In this document: one piece after another, positions 48,821 to 57,624 of the stretch
Layout: each line of letters begins with the position of its first letter
How positions within the stretch are numbered: the first letter of the stretch is position 1
Origin: Macrosteles quadrilineatus
Lineage: Eukaryota > Arthropoda > Insecta > Hemiptera > Cicadellidae
Assembly (NCBI RefSeq): GCF_028750875.1
Contig: NW_026542595.1
Coordinates: forward strand, 77,431,386-77,495,385
DNA: 64,000 nucleotides
Reading direction: 5' to 3'
Made by a program: the position numbers and the translations under genes
Notes under the pieces: model-generated
Seen by the model: only the letters and a program-made list of their open reading frames with translations
Told to the model about the DNA's origin: nothing
Database searches by the model: none

Positions 48821-49681
48821 ATGAGATTGAAGCAATCAGTATATACGCCGTTCAGTATGCGACGAGGTGTTAGAGGAAGAGGACTGATTAACAAAGCTAT
48901 TAACGCTCTCCCATTTGAACTACACCTGTTGGGATATAACTACTGTGGACCTGGAACCAGATTACAGGATCGCCTGTCACGTGGGGATAAAGGTATAAAC
49001 CCTTTAGACGAAGCTTGTAAAGAGCACGACATTGCATATCACAATAACAAAGACGTTTCTTCACGACTAAAGGCTGATCAAGTGTTAGCTGATAAAGCTT
49101 GGGCAAGATATAATTCAAAAGACGTTCCGTGGGGTGAAAAGGCTGCTTCTTGGTTGGTAACATCTGCAATGAACACGAAAACTAAAATAGGAGGACGAAT
49201 TGCGAGAAGAAAGAAACAAGGAATGAAAAAGATTCCGTTTAGCAGCATTGTTAATCAAGCCCGTCTAGCTATACGTGGAGCTGGTATCAAGAAGAATACA
49301 TCGATACAAGGAAAAAATCTTGAAAAAACTGCACTATTTGCTCTAAAGTCAATTCGTAAAATGTTGAAGAACAAGAGGAAAAACATCAAATGGAAAAAGG
49401 AACGTGTGCTTCCACTTCCAAAAAGTGGTGGGGTGTTACCTTTGTTACCAATATTTGCTGGACTTAGTGCAATTGGAAGCCTTGCGGGTGGTGCAGCTGG
49501 AATTGCAAAAACAGTGGCTGAAATTAAAGATGCAAGAAAACAGTTGTTGGAGCTTCAACGTCATAACAAAACTATGGAAGCTATTGCTTTGCGCCAAGGA
49601 AAAGGTTTATATCTTAAGCCATTTAAAAAAGGATTAGGTCTCTATATGACCCCCTATGTAAAGCAGGCAAAAAACTTGTAA
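48821..49681 (+). CDS. Minor capsid protein with PLA2 domain
   Basis: This gene encodes 286 residues. The amino third is a parvovirus VP1-type phospholipase A2 domain: the calcium loop YNYCGPGT (about 39-46) and the catalytic pair in CKEHDIAYHNN (about 66-76). In viruses such a domain acts on membranes during entry; here it is the standard PLA2-like Polinton protein. The middle is highly basic (ARRKKQGMKKI, KNKRKNIKWKK). The carboxyl part has a Gly/Ala-rich hydrophobic stretch (LPIFAGLSAIGSLAGGAAG, about 208-226), a coiled-coil-like segment and repeated GLYLKPFKKGLGLYMTPY, recalling adenovirus-type minor capsid proteins. ATG at 48821, with an alternative at 48857. The frame is intact. Its end overlaps the open frame of the protease gene. 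Confidence 0.92.
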   Translation: MRLKQSVYTPFSMRRGVRGRGLINKAINALPFELHLLGYNYCGPGTRLQDRLSRGDKGINPLDEACKEHDIAYHNNKDVSSRLKADQVLADKAWARYNSKDVPWGEKAASWLVTSAMNTKTKIGGRIARRKKQGMKKIPFSSIVNQARLAIRGAGIKKNTSIQGKNLEKTALFALKSIRKMLKNKRKNIKWKKERVLPLPKSGGVLPLLPIFAGLSAIGSLAGGAAGIAKTVAEIKDARKQLLELQRHNKTMEAIALRQGKGLYLKPFKKGLGLYMTPYVKQAKNL

Positions 49682-50049
49682 AGCTCTTGCCTGACAGGGC
49701 ACTAAACAATCTAGAACTTATTAAATTGGCCAAAAAGTTAAAGATTCCAAAATTTAGAGGAGTGTTTATGCTGAACGCTTTACCTGCAAGACCTTGGAGG
49801 CAAGAATCAAGTATTGTAAATCTAGATACAACAAGTGGAAATGGCACGCATTGGGTATGTTATAGAAAATATGGTGATAGAGTTGATTATTTTGATAGTT
49901 ACGGTGATCTGCGTCCACCAGTTGAAATACAAAAATATTTGAAGGGAACATATATTTCATACAACAGAACTGGTTACCAAAGCATACATGATAACAGTGA
50001 GATATGTGGTCATTTGTGTCTAGCCTTTCTGACAGTCAACACGTTGTAA
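49627..50049 (+). CDS. Adenain-like cysteine protease (capsid maturation)
   Basis: Processes capsid proteins in related viruses. The catalytic set is visible: His in GTHWVCY, Asp in YFDSYGD and Cys in CGHLCLAFL, with the supporting Gln/Asn region before it (YQSIHDNSEICG). Conserved upstream residues (KLKIPKFRGVF, IVNLD) show that the domain starts well before the first ATG, which lies at 49768 inside the domain. The frame is open from 49627 and overlaps the end of the PLA2 gene in another frame, without any ATG. A spliced leader, frameshift or non-ATG start is needed; the coordinates given are the open region. The stop overlaps the next start as TAATG. Confidence 0.88.
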   Translation, partial: KRIRSLYDPLCKAGKKLVKLLPDRALNNLELIKLAKKLKIPKFRGVFMLNALPARPWRQESSIVNLDTTSGNGTHWVCYRKYGDRVDYFDSYGDLRPPVEIQKYLKGTYISYNRTGYQSIHDNSEICGHLCLAFLTVNTL

Positions 50050-50753
50050 TGTCAATAATACTTGCTTTTGGAGGTACTGAATCGACGATAACTGCAGACT
50101 TCTTTCCACCTATTGAACTGAACGAGAATGATGAATATCAAATAGGTTTGTTGAGCTTTGAATCATATAACTCCATTCCAAATGTTGATGTAACAAATAA
50201 CAAATTTCATTTTGATAATGGGAATAGTTTTGAAATTCCAGTCGGTGCTTATGAAGTAAATGATATTGCGCAATATATTCGCCACAGGATAGGCAAACTT
50301 TCTACGCCACAGAAGCCATATCACATAGATATATCAACAAATAATAATACGTTGCAAACCTCAATCAAAGCTACCTTTGATGTAGATTTTAGTCAACCAG
50401 ACTCAATTGGAAGACTGTTGGGGTTCAAAGAGAACAACATTATTAAAGCTAATGAGAAAATCACAACAGCTGGTGTTGTGGATATATCGAATATAAATGT
50501 AGTAAGAATAGAGTGCAACGTGGCCACGGGATCGTACGTGGATGGGAAATCCGAACATACTGTTTATCAATTCTTTCCGAACGTGCCAGCAGGTTACAGG
50601 ATTCTAGAGGTGCCTTCACCTGTAATCTACCTTCCAATCACAACACATGTTATTGAAAATATAACACTAAGAATTGTCGATCAAAATGCAAAACTAGTAA
50701 ACTTTCGAGGTGAACGAATATCAATACGATTGCATATAAAAAGATTGCTCTAA
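50049..50753 (+). CDS. Penton-like minor capsid protein (single jelly roll)
   Basis: This gene encodes 234 residues from MSIILAFGGTES. The start ATG overlaps the protease stop (TAATG at 50047-50051); a longer in-frame reading begins inside the protease gene and is unlikely. Typical Polinton penton features are the opening ITADFFPPIELNENDEYQIG, LLSFESYNSIPNV, VGAYEVNDIAQYI and a beta-rich remainder with LLGF, consistent with a single jelly roll forming the pentameric vertices beside the major capsid protein. Intact. Identification rests on these conserved blocks and on gene order (protease, penton, small gene, major capsid). Confidence 0.88.
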   Translation: MSIILAFGGTESTITADFFPPIELNENDEYQIGLLSFESYNSIPNVDVTNNKFHFDNGNSFEIPVGAYEVNDIAQYIRHRIGKLSTPQKPYHIDISTNNNTLQTSIKATFDVDFSQPDSIGRLLGFKENNIIKANEKITTAGVVDISNINVVRIECNVATGSYVDGKSEHTVYQFFPNVPAGYRILEVPSPVIYLPITTHVIENITLRIVDQNAKLVNFRGERISIRLHIKRLL

Positions 50754-50788
50754 AGAACAAACAATCATTCTCGTCATCGCTCTCAATC

Positions 50789-50947
50789 ATGGGATACGTA
50801 TATGCCACGCTCCGCAACACCTCCGCTAAGAAACCTTCTTTGAGGGGAAGCAAGGAAAAATCTGTTAGTATTGTTCGATCAGTCAAACAATTAACATCGA
50901 AGAACCGACAGTTTCTCATTTCACTTGGTTTGACACCGCTGCAATAA
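50789..50947 (+). CDS. 52-residue basic protein between penton and major capsid genes
   Basis: A short frame from ATG 50789 (MGYVYATLRNTSAKK) to TAA 50945-50947, ending FLISLGLTPLQ. It fits tightly between neighbours: 35 bp after the penton stop and one base before the major capsid ATG at 50949. It is rich in Lys, Arg and Ser (KKPSLRGSKEKS, VRSVKQLTSKNR) with a hydrophobic end. Small basic virion proteins are common in related elements. I infer a possible core or cement role, but no family assignment can be proven by eye. The tight packing is the main evidence that it is real. Confidence 0.6.
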   Translation: MGYVYATLRNTSAKKPSLRGSKEKSVSIVRSVKQLTSKNRQFLISLGLTPLQ

Positions 50948-50948
50948 T

Positions 50949-52202
50949 ATGGATACACTCAATATTCTACAGAGTACACCATTCGACGAGAGTATCACTC
51001 ATGTAGAATGGCATTCGCATCTACCTTATGCATCAATGACTCTAAATAATAATGATGAAATACGCTTACCTATTCAACAACAAGATCTTTGTGTAATCCC
51101 GTCAATGAGCTATTTGTACGTTGAAGGAAAACTACTGAAGATGGACGGAACTGCCCCGCCGACAAGTACAAAATTAATCAACAATGCTTTCAACTACTTG
51201 TTCGATGAAATTAGATATGAAATCAATGGCAGTGTAATCGATCGGGTGAGGAATCCTGGAATTAGTACAACACTTAAAGGATATGCTTCTTTTAATGAAA
51301 ACGACTTGAAGGCCTTAACCAATGCAGGTTGGGTTTCTACAGCTAGTTCGATAGGAGGAGTCTTGGAAGATGACGCAATTGATTCAAAGGGGAACTTCAA
51401 TTTTTGTATCCCTTTGAACAGTTTATTTGGTTTTACCGAAGACTACAAGAAAATCATTGTTAACGCACGACATGAGCTTGTACTCATTCGTTCTGCAAGT
51501 GATAAAAATGCTGTAAAATGGACATCATCTGGTGCTACAGATGTGACTCCTGAAGAGATCACTGTCAAGCTAGAACGATTAAGCTGGAGAATACCTTATG
51601 TAACACTTGATAGTACGCAGCAAATCACATTGTTAAAACATATGAAACGAGGAGCAAGTGTACCTGTTGAATATCGATCGTGGGAGCTGTACGAATACCC
51701 AGTGTTACCCAAGACAAGACAACATTCTTGGACTGTGAAAACAGCATCACAGATTGAACGCCCGCGTTATGTAATTATAGCTTTTCAAACAGATCGAAAA
51801 AATAATTTAAAAACAAATGCTGCTCATTTTGATCACTGCTCGTTGACAAACTTAAAGCTTCACTTGAACTCAACAAGTTATCCATATGATGATTTGAAGC
51901 TGGACATAAAAAGTAATCACTATGCTGTGCTTTATGATATGTATGCAAGATTCCAAGAGTCCTACTACAACAGCATCGCACAACCGTTGATGACAAAATC
52001 TCAGTTCAAAAACTATGCTCCAATTATAGTGATTGACTGTTCCAAACAAAATGAATCTATAAAAACAGCATCAGTAGACATCCGGTTGGAATTTGAAACA
52101 AAAGAAGACATCCCTGAAAACACGGCTGCATATTGTCTGATAATCCACGACAAATCTTTTATTTATGATCCTTCGACAAGTCTGGTCAGGAAACTCGACT
52201 AA
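50949..52202 (+). CDS. Major capsid protein (double jelly roll, hexon-like)
   Basis: This gene encodes 417 residues, intact. It has the conserved blocks of the Polinton major capsid protein: VEWHSHLPYASM near the start, NDEIRLPIQQQDLCVIPS, YLYVEGKL, FNYLFDEIRYEINGSVID with the following RNPGI, then FCIPLNSLFGFTEDYKKII, VKLERLSWRIPYVTL and the late SYYNS / IIVIDCSKQNESIK / SVDIRLEF strands. Two successive beta-rich halves fit the double jelly-roll fold. The start is MDTLNILQ, one base after the preceding small gene. It would assemble as trimers building the icosahedral shell with the penton-like protein. No disruption seen. Confidence 0.93.
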   Translation: MDTLNILQSTPFDESITHVEWHSHLPYASMTLNNNDEIRLPIQQQDLCVIPSMSYLYVEGKLLKMDGTAPPTSTKLINNAFNYLFDEIRYEINGSVIDRVRNPGISTTLKGYASFNENDLKALTNAGWVSTASSIGGVLEDDAIDSKGNFNFCIPLNSLFGFTEDYKKIIVNARHELVLIRSASDKNAVKWTSSGATDVTPEEITVKLERLSWRIPYVTLDSTQQITLLKHMKRGASVPVEYRSWELYEYPVLPKTRQHSWTVKTASQIERPRYVIIAFQTDRKNNLKTNAAHFDHCSLTNLKLHLNSTSYPYDDLKLDIKSNHYAVLYDMYARFQESYYNSIAQPLMTKSQFKNYAPIIVIDCSKQNESIKTASVDIRLEFETKEDIPENTAAYCLIIHDKSFIYDPSTSLVRKLD

Positions 52203-52310
52203 CCGGTTTTTACCACAGGTACGTGCATGTATAAATCTGGAAATTTGAAATGGAAAACGTTAGTTCAACGCAGAAGAGTATTGTGTAAAGACGTGTATTG
52301 TTCTGTAACC

Positions 52311-53259
52311 ATGATTAGAAAAGGAGTAATCGATTTTACCGCTTTTCTCAGTAAGGATCGACAAGTTATAATCAAGGAATTGTCAGTGATTGATATTGAA
52401 TCAAAATGTGTTCAACATTGGATATTTGAAACCTCCACAGGATCAGCTTCAAATGCAATGTAGTGCAAACAACTTCACTTTTGACTATCACAACAAATGG
52501 ATGAGTACGCATTTTCACGGTCTTTACTATATGCATGGATCTACAGCCTATAAAAACCTTACATCTGTTCTAATACAAATTTGTCGTGACGTTCACGTTT
52601 TGTTTGCGACAACAACTGAAAAAGCTAAAGTGTTGGAGGAAATCTTTAATTATGATCGTGCAGTAGTTAGTCTTGAACTACTGGGATGTCCATCTCTACC
52701 ACGTGATCCACTGCTCGAACTTGGAGATGGTCAAAACAACGAGAATGCAAGAGTTCAACTTTCAGGTAAATCCTGCTTGTTTCACAACATCTACGCCCCT
52801 GGATTCTACTGTACTCAAAGAGCTGTTCAAGGAATCGCTGAATGGTGTGAATCAAACTTAGAAAAAATAGACTTGAACAACCCAGAAATTAGAGAGAAAA
52901 CTTATGTCAACTGGAAGCAAACATTGCCAAGCGCAAAAGATCTGTCTGAAAATGGATTTATTCGAATGTGTAGCACAAACGACAACACTAAATGCATTTA
53001 TTGTGGAGTGGTATTGATGAGTTGGGAAGAAACTGATATGCCTGCATTTGAACATGAACAACACTCACCGTTTTGCAGATTTATTCGATTCAAGGCACAG
53101 TCACAGGAAGAGGAACAAAAGAAAGCCAAAAGATGTGATGAAAAGAAAGTCAACAAAGAATTTGAAGATGGACGCGACGATTGTGGACGTGATGAATGTG
53201 GATGTTTTGAATTTCCGAAAATGAGTGAAAATGAACTTCATAACCTTTGCTATGTGTAA
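52311..53259 (+). CDS. Nuclease-like region joined to a BIR (IAP-type) domain; one frameshift
   Basis: The amino part (ATG 52311; an earlier ATG at 52227) reads VIDFTAFLSKDRQVIIKELSV with HWIF shortly after, a pattern I know from insect Polinton proteins with a nuclease-like region of unproven activity (D-F, K-E-L, H-W-x-F-x-P-P). One extra base at about 52428 shifts the frame, and the remainder continues in the +1 frame from PPQDQLQ to the stop. It contains HFHGLYYMHG, LELLGCPSLP, CLFHN and FYCTQRAVQGIAEW. Then comes a BIR domain: CIYC, 16 residues, His, six residues, Cys (Cx2Cx16Hx6C) with W and D at the usual sites (LMSWEETDMPAFEH). BIR domains in IAP proteins bind caspases or related partners, so an anti-apoptotic accessory role is plausible. 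The end is Lys/Glu-rich, then Cys-rich (DDCGRDECGCF), but not a RING. Confidence 0.78.
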
Positions 53260-54151
53260 CTCGCCTTTGTGTTACAACACTCCATCTCAAAATTTAGTTA
53301 TTTTGTTACCCTAGCTATTTTTTTTGTAGAGCAATGAGCTATCTTCAGGGAGAGGTTCTTTGCCAGCCGATTTAATGAGTGGGGTTGTTTCTTATCTGAG
53401 CTTATTATGATTTTGTATTTTCTTTATTTATGTCTAGAAAGATGAGAGCGTGTCCCTACAATAATAAGTCAAGAGTTTATGCTGTAACAATTAAATATTT
53501 ATTCGACAAATTTATTAAATCTAACATTCAGTCTTATTAAATAATTATCACAGTGATCTTTCTCACTTAACAATTCGCAAATATTTAACAATTCATAAAT
53601 ATTTAACTTGAAATTGAAAAAAAATCTACTTTAAATTATATCACAAAATATTAATGACTCAAGAATTCCCTAACTCGCAATAATGTAACCCCTGAGAAAG
53701 AAATTAAGTTTAGCTAATAAAAACCCTAATATGTAGTTTAATTTGCCAACTTTCAGCTCTTACCAACTCCAGCACAAAGCCGAGTGTAGTGTTTGCCGAA
53801 TGTAGCTTTGAGGACTCTACTCTTCCAGCTAAAAAGCCGAGTTAACAAGAGAGAAGTCTTCCCTCTTTCAAAAATCCCGCCCTGCCATGATACCGGAGTA
53901 CGTACCGCGCAGAAAAAACTATATGACGTAATGTGATTGTTTTACTTCCTCTCACTCAATTCTCAAACCGGGCCGGGTACCGATGTCTGTCAAATGTCAT
54001 GTCCTGGAGGTTATGTTAGTGATGATTGTAAATAGGCATCCGTATAAAGTTATTCTTAATATGAATTTAAACAATCTTACAGTAATTAAAACAAATCACA
54101 GTTATAGGATAATTTAAATAAAAGAATGATTAGTCGGAGTCTAATTTAATC
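53260..54151. other. Spacer between capsid block and integrase
   Basis: No complete gene. AT-rich to about 53740, then a GC-richer part (53750-54010) with no long open frame, which may hold the integrase promoter. Confidence 0.5.
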
Positions 54152-54205
54152 ATGGCCTTTGATGAAAGTAAAAGTTGTATCGGCAGACGTTATGATATCG
54201 AAACG
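54152..54205 (+). other. Candidate first exon of the integrase gene
   Basis: ATG 54152 begins an 18-codon stretch (MAFDESKSCIGRRYDIET) that ends exactly at a consensus donor, acg/gtaagt. A strong acceptor (tctttccctctttac, then gtcag) ends at 54580, and the sequence after it is in the integrase frame, phase 0. The intron would be 54206-54580. Sequence-based inference only. Confidence 0.45.
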
Positions 54206-54595
54206 GTAAGTGTACGTATTGTAGGTTATCTTAACTTAGTCAATAATGAAATTTGACTTAAATCTGCTATTAATTAGAGAGGTATTTATTAGAATTTTAT
54301 TTATTATTACCTTGAAATTACAAAGCATCAAGAGGATCGGTGTTTATTGCAACTGTGCAACAACCTAGGCTATTTGGAGTAACGTCTTTCATTGGTTATT
54401 GTTTGAGCCTTTTAGAAAGCTTGATAGTAATCTAAATTTGGTTAATTGAGTAGGCCTATTATATTATTATTACGGCGGTAAATTTTGGTAACGTCGTAGT
54501 GTGTAACTCGATATGTTAATAAACATATTTTTTTACTGTAAACTGCTCTTTTTAATCTTTCCCTCTTTACACAATGTCAGTGTAAGGTAAGTACT

Positions 54596-55519
54596 ATGAA
54601 GGGAAACATCACTGTCGACAGTAAACGTGGCATCATCAGTGAGCTGCATAAACAGGTGAGAAAAAACTTTAAGCGTCGGAAGGTGTACACTAAAGGTATA
54701 AATGATTTATGGCAGGCTGATCTTGTTATTATGATACCATTTGCAAGAGTTAACAATGGTAAAAAATATATTTTAACAGTCATTGATGTGCTTACAAAGT
54801 ACGCATGGGCAGTGGGTGTACAAAGTAAATCAGGAAAAGATGTTACTAATGCTATGAAAAAGATATTCAATCAGAGCCATCAAATACCCAAGAATCTTCA
54901 TACTGACAATGGTAAAGAGTTTTACAACGAAGAATTCCAAAAGTTAATGAAAAATAAAAATATAAATCACTATAGTACGTTCACGCCATTAAAAGCTTTT
55001 GCAGCAGAACGTTTTAATAAGACGTTGAAAAATTGGATGTGGAAAGAGTTTGGTGTACAAGGAACGTACAAGTGGGTAAATATTTTACCAAAACTGTTAT
55101 TAAAATACAATTCTCGAGTTCACCGCACAACTGGTATGAAACCGATTGACGTAAAGAAAATAGATGAAAAACGTTTGTTAAAAAAGGTTAATGCTACAGA
55201 AAATGATGGCGCCACTGCTAAATTTAAAATAAACGATGTTGTTAGAGTTTCCAAGTACAAGACTATATTTGCAAAGGGATACACGCCTTCTTGGAGTACG
55301 GAACTGTTTACAGTAGTGAAAATACGCAAAACTATACCATATGTTTATTACCTTCGTGATATTGACGGAAACGAAATAAAAGGAGGGTTTTATGCTCAGG
55401 AATTACAAAAAACAAAATATACAGATGTGTATTTGGTGGAAAAGGTGTTAAAACGACGAGCAGGTAAAAGCTATGTAAAATGGTTAGGTTTTGATAATAA
55501 ACATAATGGTTGGATATAA
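54596..55519 (+). CDS. Polinton integrase with chromodomain
   Basis: Retroviral-type (rve) integrase that joins element ends to host DNA. Acidic triad: Asp in DLWQADLVIM, Asp in LHTDNGKEFYNEEF and Glu in AAERFNKTLKNW, with 33 residues between the last two by my count. The block KYILTVIDVLTKYAWAV lies between. The carboxyl end has an SH3-like basic segment (NDVVRVSKYKTIF), then a chromodomain-like end (VYLVEKVLKRRAGKSYVKWLG, closing with the Trp-Ile pair), which ends abruptly at the stop, so the last helix is short or lost. 307 residues from the internal ATG 54596. The amino end is shorter than usual and is probably completed by an upstream exon at 54152-54205. Confidence 0.9.
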   Translation: MKGNITVDSKRGIISELHKQVRKNFKRRKVYTKGINDLWQADLVIMIPFARVNNGKKYILTVIDVLTKYAWAVGVQSKSGKDVTNAMKKIFNQSHQIPKNLHTDNGKEFYNEEFQKLMKNKNINHYSTFTPLKAFAAERFNKTLKNWMWKEFGVQGTYKWVNILPKLLLKYNSRVHRTTGMKPIDVKKIDEKRLLKKVNATENDGATAKFKINDVVRVSKYKTIFAKGYTPSWSTELFTVVKIRKTIPYVYYLRDIDGNEIKGGFYAQELQKTKYTDVYLVEKVLKRRAGKSYVKWLGFDNKHNGWI

Positions 55520-55550
55520 AACAAGCCTCCTCTCTGGCAATAGATCAGTT

Positions 55551-56171
55551 ATGTTTCGTAACGTGAAGGATAAGTTTGGTAACCCTTTGTTCCCGCATAC
55601 ATTGAGCAGGTATCGTGAACATTTAGAACATTATGATGTAGGAAACAAACGCTTACGATTTGTGGCAGACCCTGAAGAAGAGCATGACTCTGTAAATAGA
55701 CGATTCTTGGACAGGTTCTACGTTAGACGTGAAGAGATAGATGAGCTTGTGAACCGTGTTAATGTGCTAGAGAGTGTAATTAGTCAAAATAAAACAGTGA
55801 TTGATGCGATGAAATCTGAACTTGTCTCTGCACAAGAGAGTATTAAAAAATCTTTAACTTATGATGGTGATATGGTAAAGTTTAACGGAAAAGAATTTAA
55901 ATTATTATTAAATGATCCTAAGCGGCCTTTTATCGTAGCTGATCCAAAGGTTTTTAGTGGATTGGCAGTTTATGGTGGAGAAAATCTTGAATATCGACCA
56001 CGTCACTTAGTGTATTGGGCACATGGATTACAAATAACAAGTTTAGGTTCAAAATTTGTGTGGGATCAAGAACATAAACGGATTCATCCTTTGTTTGATG
56101 GAACCCAATCACATCATGCTCCGCCCACCCATAAATTATTCGAACATTCTGACACCGCGTTGGAGATATAG
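55551..56171 (+). CDS. Polinton orphan protein with coiled coil
   Basis: This gene encodes 206 residues from MFRNVKDKFGNPLFP; open frame continues upstream to 55491 but overlaps the integrase end. Residues about 20-60 are basic and charged. About 60-115 (FLDRFYVRREEIDELVNRVNV, then a heptad-like run to IKKSL) is a likely coiled coil. The carboxyl domain contains VKFNGKEFKLLLNDPKRPF and ends with a His-rich stretch (GTQSHHAPPTHKLFEHS). The layout (coiled coil, then a short globular domain with a 'Y-D-G...F-N-G-K' turn) recalls the DUF8207-like protein at 47274, so distant kinship is possible. A structural or fibre-like role is conceivable. No family is firmly recognised. Confidence 0.65.
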   Translation: MFRNVKDKFGNPLFPHTLSRYREHLEHYDVGNKRLRFVADPEEEHDSVNRRFLDRFYVRREEIDELVNRVNVLESVISQNKTVIDAMKSELVSAQESIKKSLTYDGDMVKFNGKEFKLLLNDPKRPFIVADPKVFSGLAVYGGENLEYRPRHLVYWAHGLQITSLGSKFVWDQEHKRIHPLFDGTQSHHAPPTHKLFEHSDTALEI

Positions 56172-56227
56172 TGGTGGGGGGAGTGCAGTACATGTCAGTA
56201 CACGTTTGTATGTGAGTCAGTGGTGTC

Positions 56228-57301
56228 ATGGATTTCACTAGACTAGAGAACGTTGTTAGTAAACGAAAATTGCCTCCTCCTAACGTGGACAAGAATGTGA
56301 AACGTCGTCGAGTCAGACCTACTCCACTGCATGCAACACCCGCTACAACAGCTAGTCTCACCTCCAAGGACTTCAATACTGCTGATACGACTCTTACAAC
56401 AAACATTAGTACATTGACTCTTCCTTCTACCGTGGTGAACTACTATTACAGTCAACAGGATGTGCAGAAAAACAAGGTACAATGTATTTCGCCTCTTTCA
56501 TACAACACAAGTATTGGCTATTTCGAGTCTTCAATTTTAGTAAAAAACAAATTCCATTTGTCTGATAGCTTGTACGTCTTGATCGGATTGGAAATGGACT
56601 CTTCCTTTACACCGTCAATGTACATTGTTGATAAAAAGTGGTGGATGCAAATTGAAATTTCCATCGATTGTCTAAGCACTATTACGTTCTTTCGCAAACG
56701 AATTGACGATTTTTTTGCAACACCACGGCTGACTAATGATTTCCAACCACTCATCACTCAGAACATGAAAATCCTACCGTCAAAAAACTCTGAGCCACAA
56801 ATTCGTCTACAGCATCATAGAAACAACCTCGCTCAAGATTGGGAAGATCCTGAAATAAATGCAATTTTCAATTTTATCGAAGACCGTCCAAAGCCTGAAA
56901 TTACACTGTCCAAGGACGAATGGAACAAATTAATGCTTTATTCTGAAAGTCTGATTGAATATTGTCAGTTATGTTCTGCCTGTTCACCAGTTGCGAATCG
57001 TATATTTTTACAATATGTGAAAGACTTTACAAGTTTATTTCGTCAAATGGCAATTGCAGTTAGTTCACAAAAGTTAGAAAATGGACTGCCACAAGTAAAA
57101 CATGATATAAAAAACCAACTACAACGCCAAATTCGTGACCATCACTACTCAAGATTACTAGTTGATGCCAGCAAGCAAGAGATCGTCTCTCCGTTTAGCG
57201 GTTGGTTGGATGCAGAGCTACGTTCATTATGCAGCGAGCGTATGACTGACAAAGTGATACAAGAACTGGTTTCTGAATTTAACTGGCTTTCTGATTTGTA
57301 A
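56228..57301 (+). CDS. Polinton orphan protein, 357 residues, putative NLS
   Basis: The start MDFTRLENVVSKRKLPPP follows the previous gene by 56 bp in the same direction. A bipartite basic patch (SKRKLPPP and KNVKRRRVRP, residues about 11-30) looks like a nuclear localisation signal, followed by a Thr/Ser/Ala-rich linker to about 68. The rest is a mixed alpha/beta domain with YFESSILVKNKFHLSDSLYVL, KKWWMQIEISIDCL and a helical carboxyl half (LMLYSESLIEYCQLC, LVSEFNWLSDL). No enzyme motif is seen. Intact and well composed, so probably real and functional in the nucleus, as expected for an element that replicates there. Family not recognised. Confidence 0.7.
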   Translation: MDFTRLENVVSKRKLPPPNVDKNVKRRRVRPTPLHATPATTASLTSKDFNTADTTLTTNISTLTLPSTVVNYYYSQQDVQKNKVQCISPLSYNTSIGYFESSILVKNKFHLSDSLYVLIGLEMDSSFTPSMYIVDKKWWMQIEISIDCLSTITFFRKRIDDFFATPRLTNDFQPLITQNMKILPSKNSEPQIRLQHHRNNLAQDWEDPEINAIFNFIEDRPKPEITLSKDEWNKLMLYSESLIEYCQLCSACSPVANRIFLQYVKDFTSLFRQMAIAVSSQKLENGLPQVKHDIKNQLQRQIRDHHYSRLLVDASKQEIVSPFSGWLDAELRSLCSERMTDKVIQELVSEFNWLSDL

Positions 57302-57624
57302 AAATAAAAGTGATGTATGCAAACTCAATTTTTATTTATTCTACCTTTGGGTCAACAGGTAAAAATATAACAAAATACAGTTTTACATACATTTATTTTG
57401 CACATTCAACCATCATAGAGTATATATTATTAACAATAATATACAATAAGTTACTAAGAATATTTTCAAATATATACAATATTATTAACATAGAAAAACA
57501 AAAAGGAGACATAAAGAATGTAAATCATCAATTTACAACAAAGAAGTTAAAAACCCTAGATTTACCTAGTTTTTTTTTGAACCCACTGCTAACACTAGTA
57601 AGAATTATTTACAAAAATGTACAT
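57302..57624. other. AT-rich convergent 3' region
   Basis: Lies between the stops of the rightward orphan gene and the leftward polymerase. The 111-codon frame within (57310-57645) is AT-driven, Ile/Asn/Tyr-rich and overlaps the polymerase end; it is not supported as a gene. Confidence 0.6.

Noticed and set aside
48900..49169. 89-codon minus frame inside the PLA2 gene
   Set aside because: Antisense shadow of a strongly recognisable coding region.
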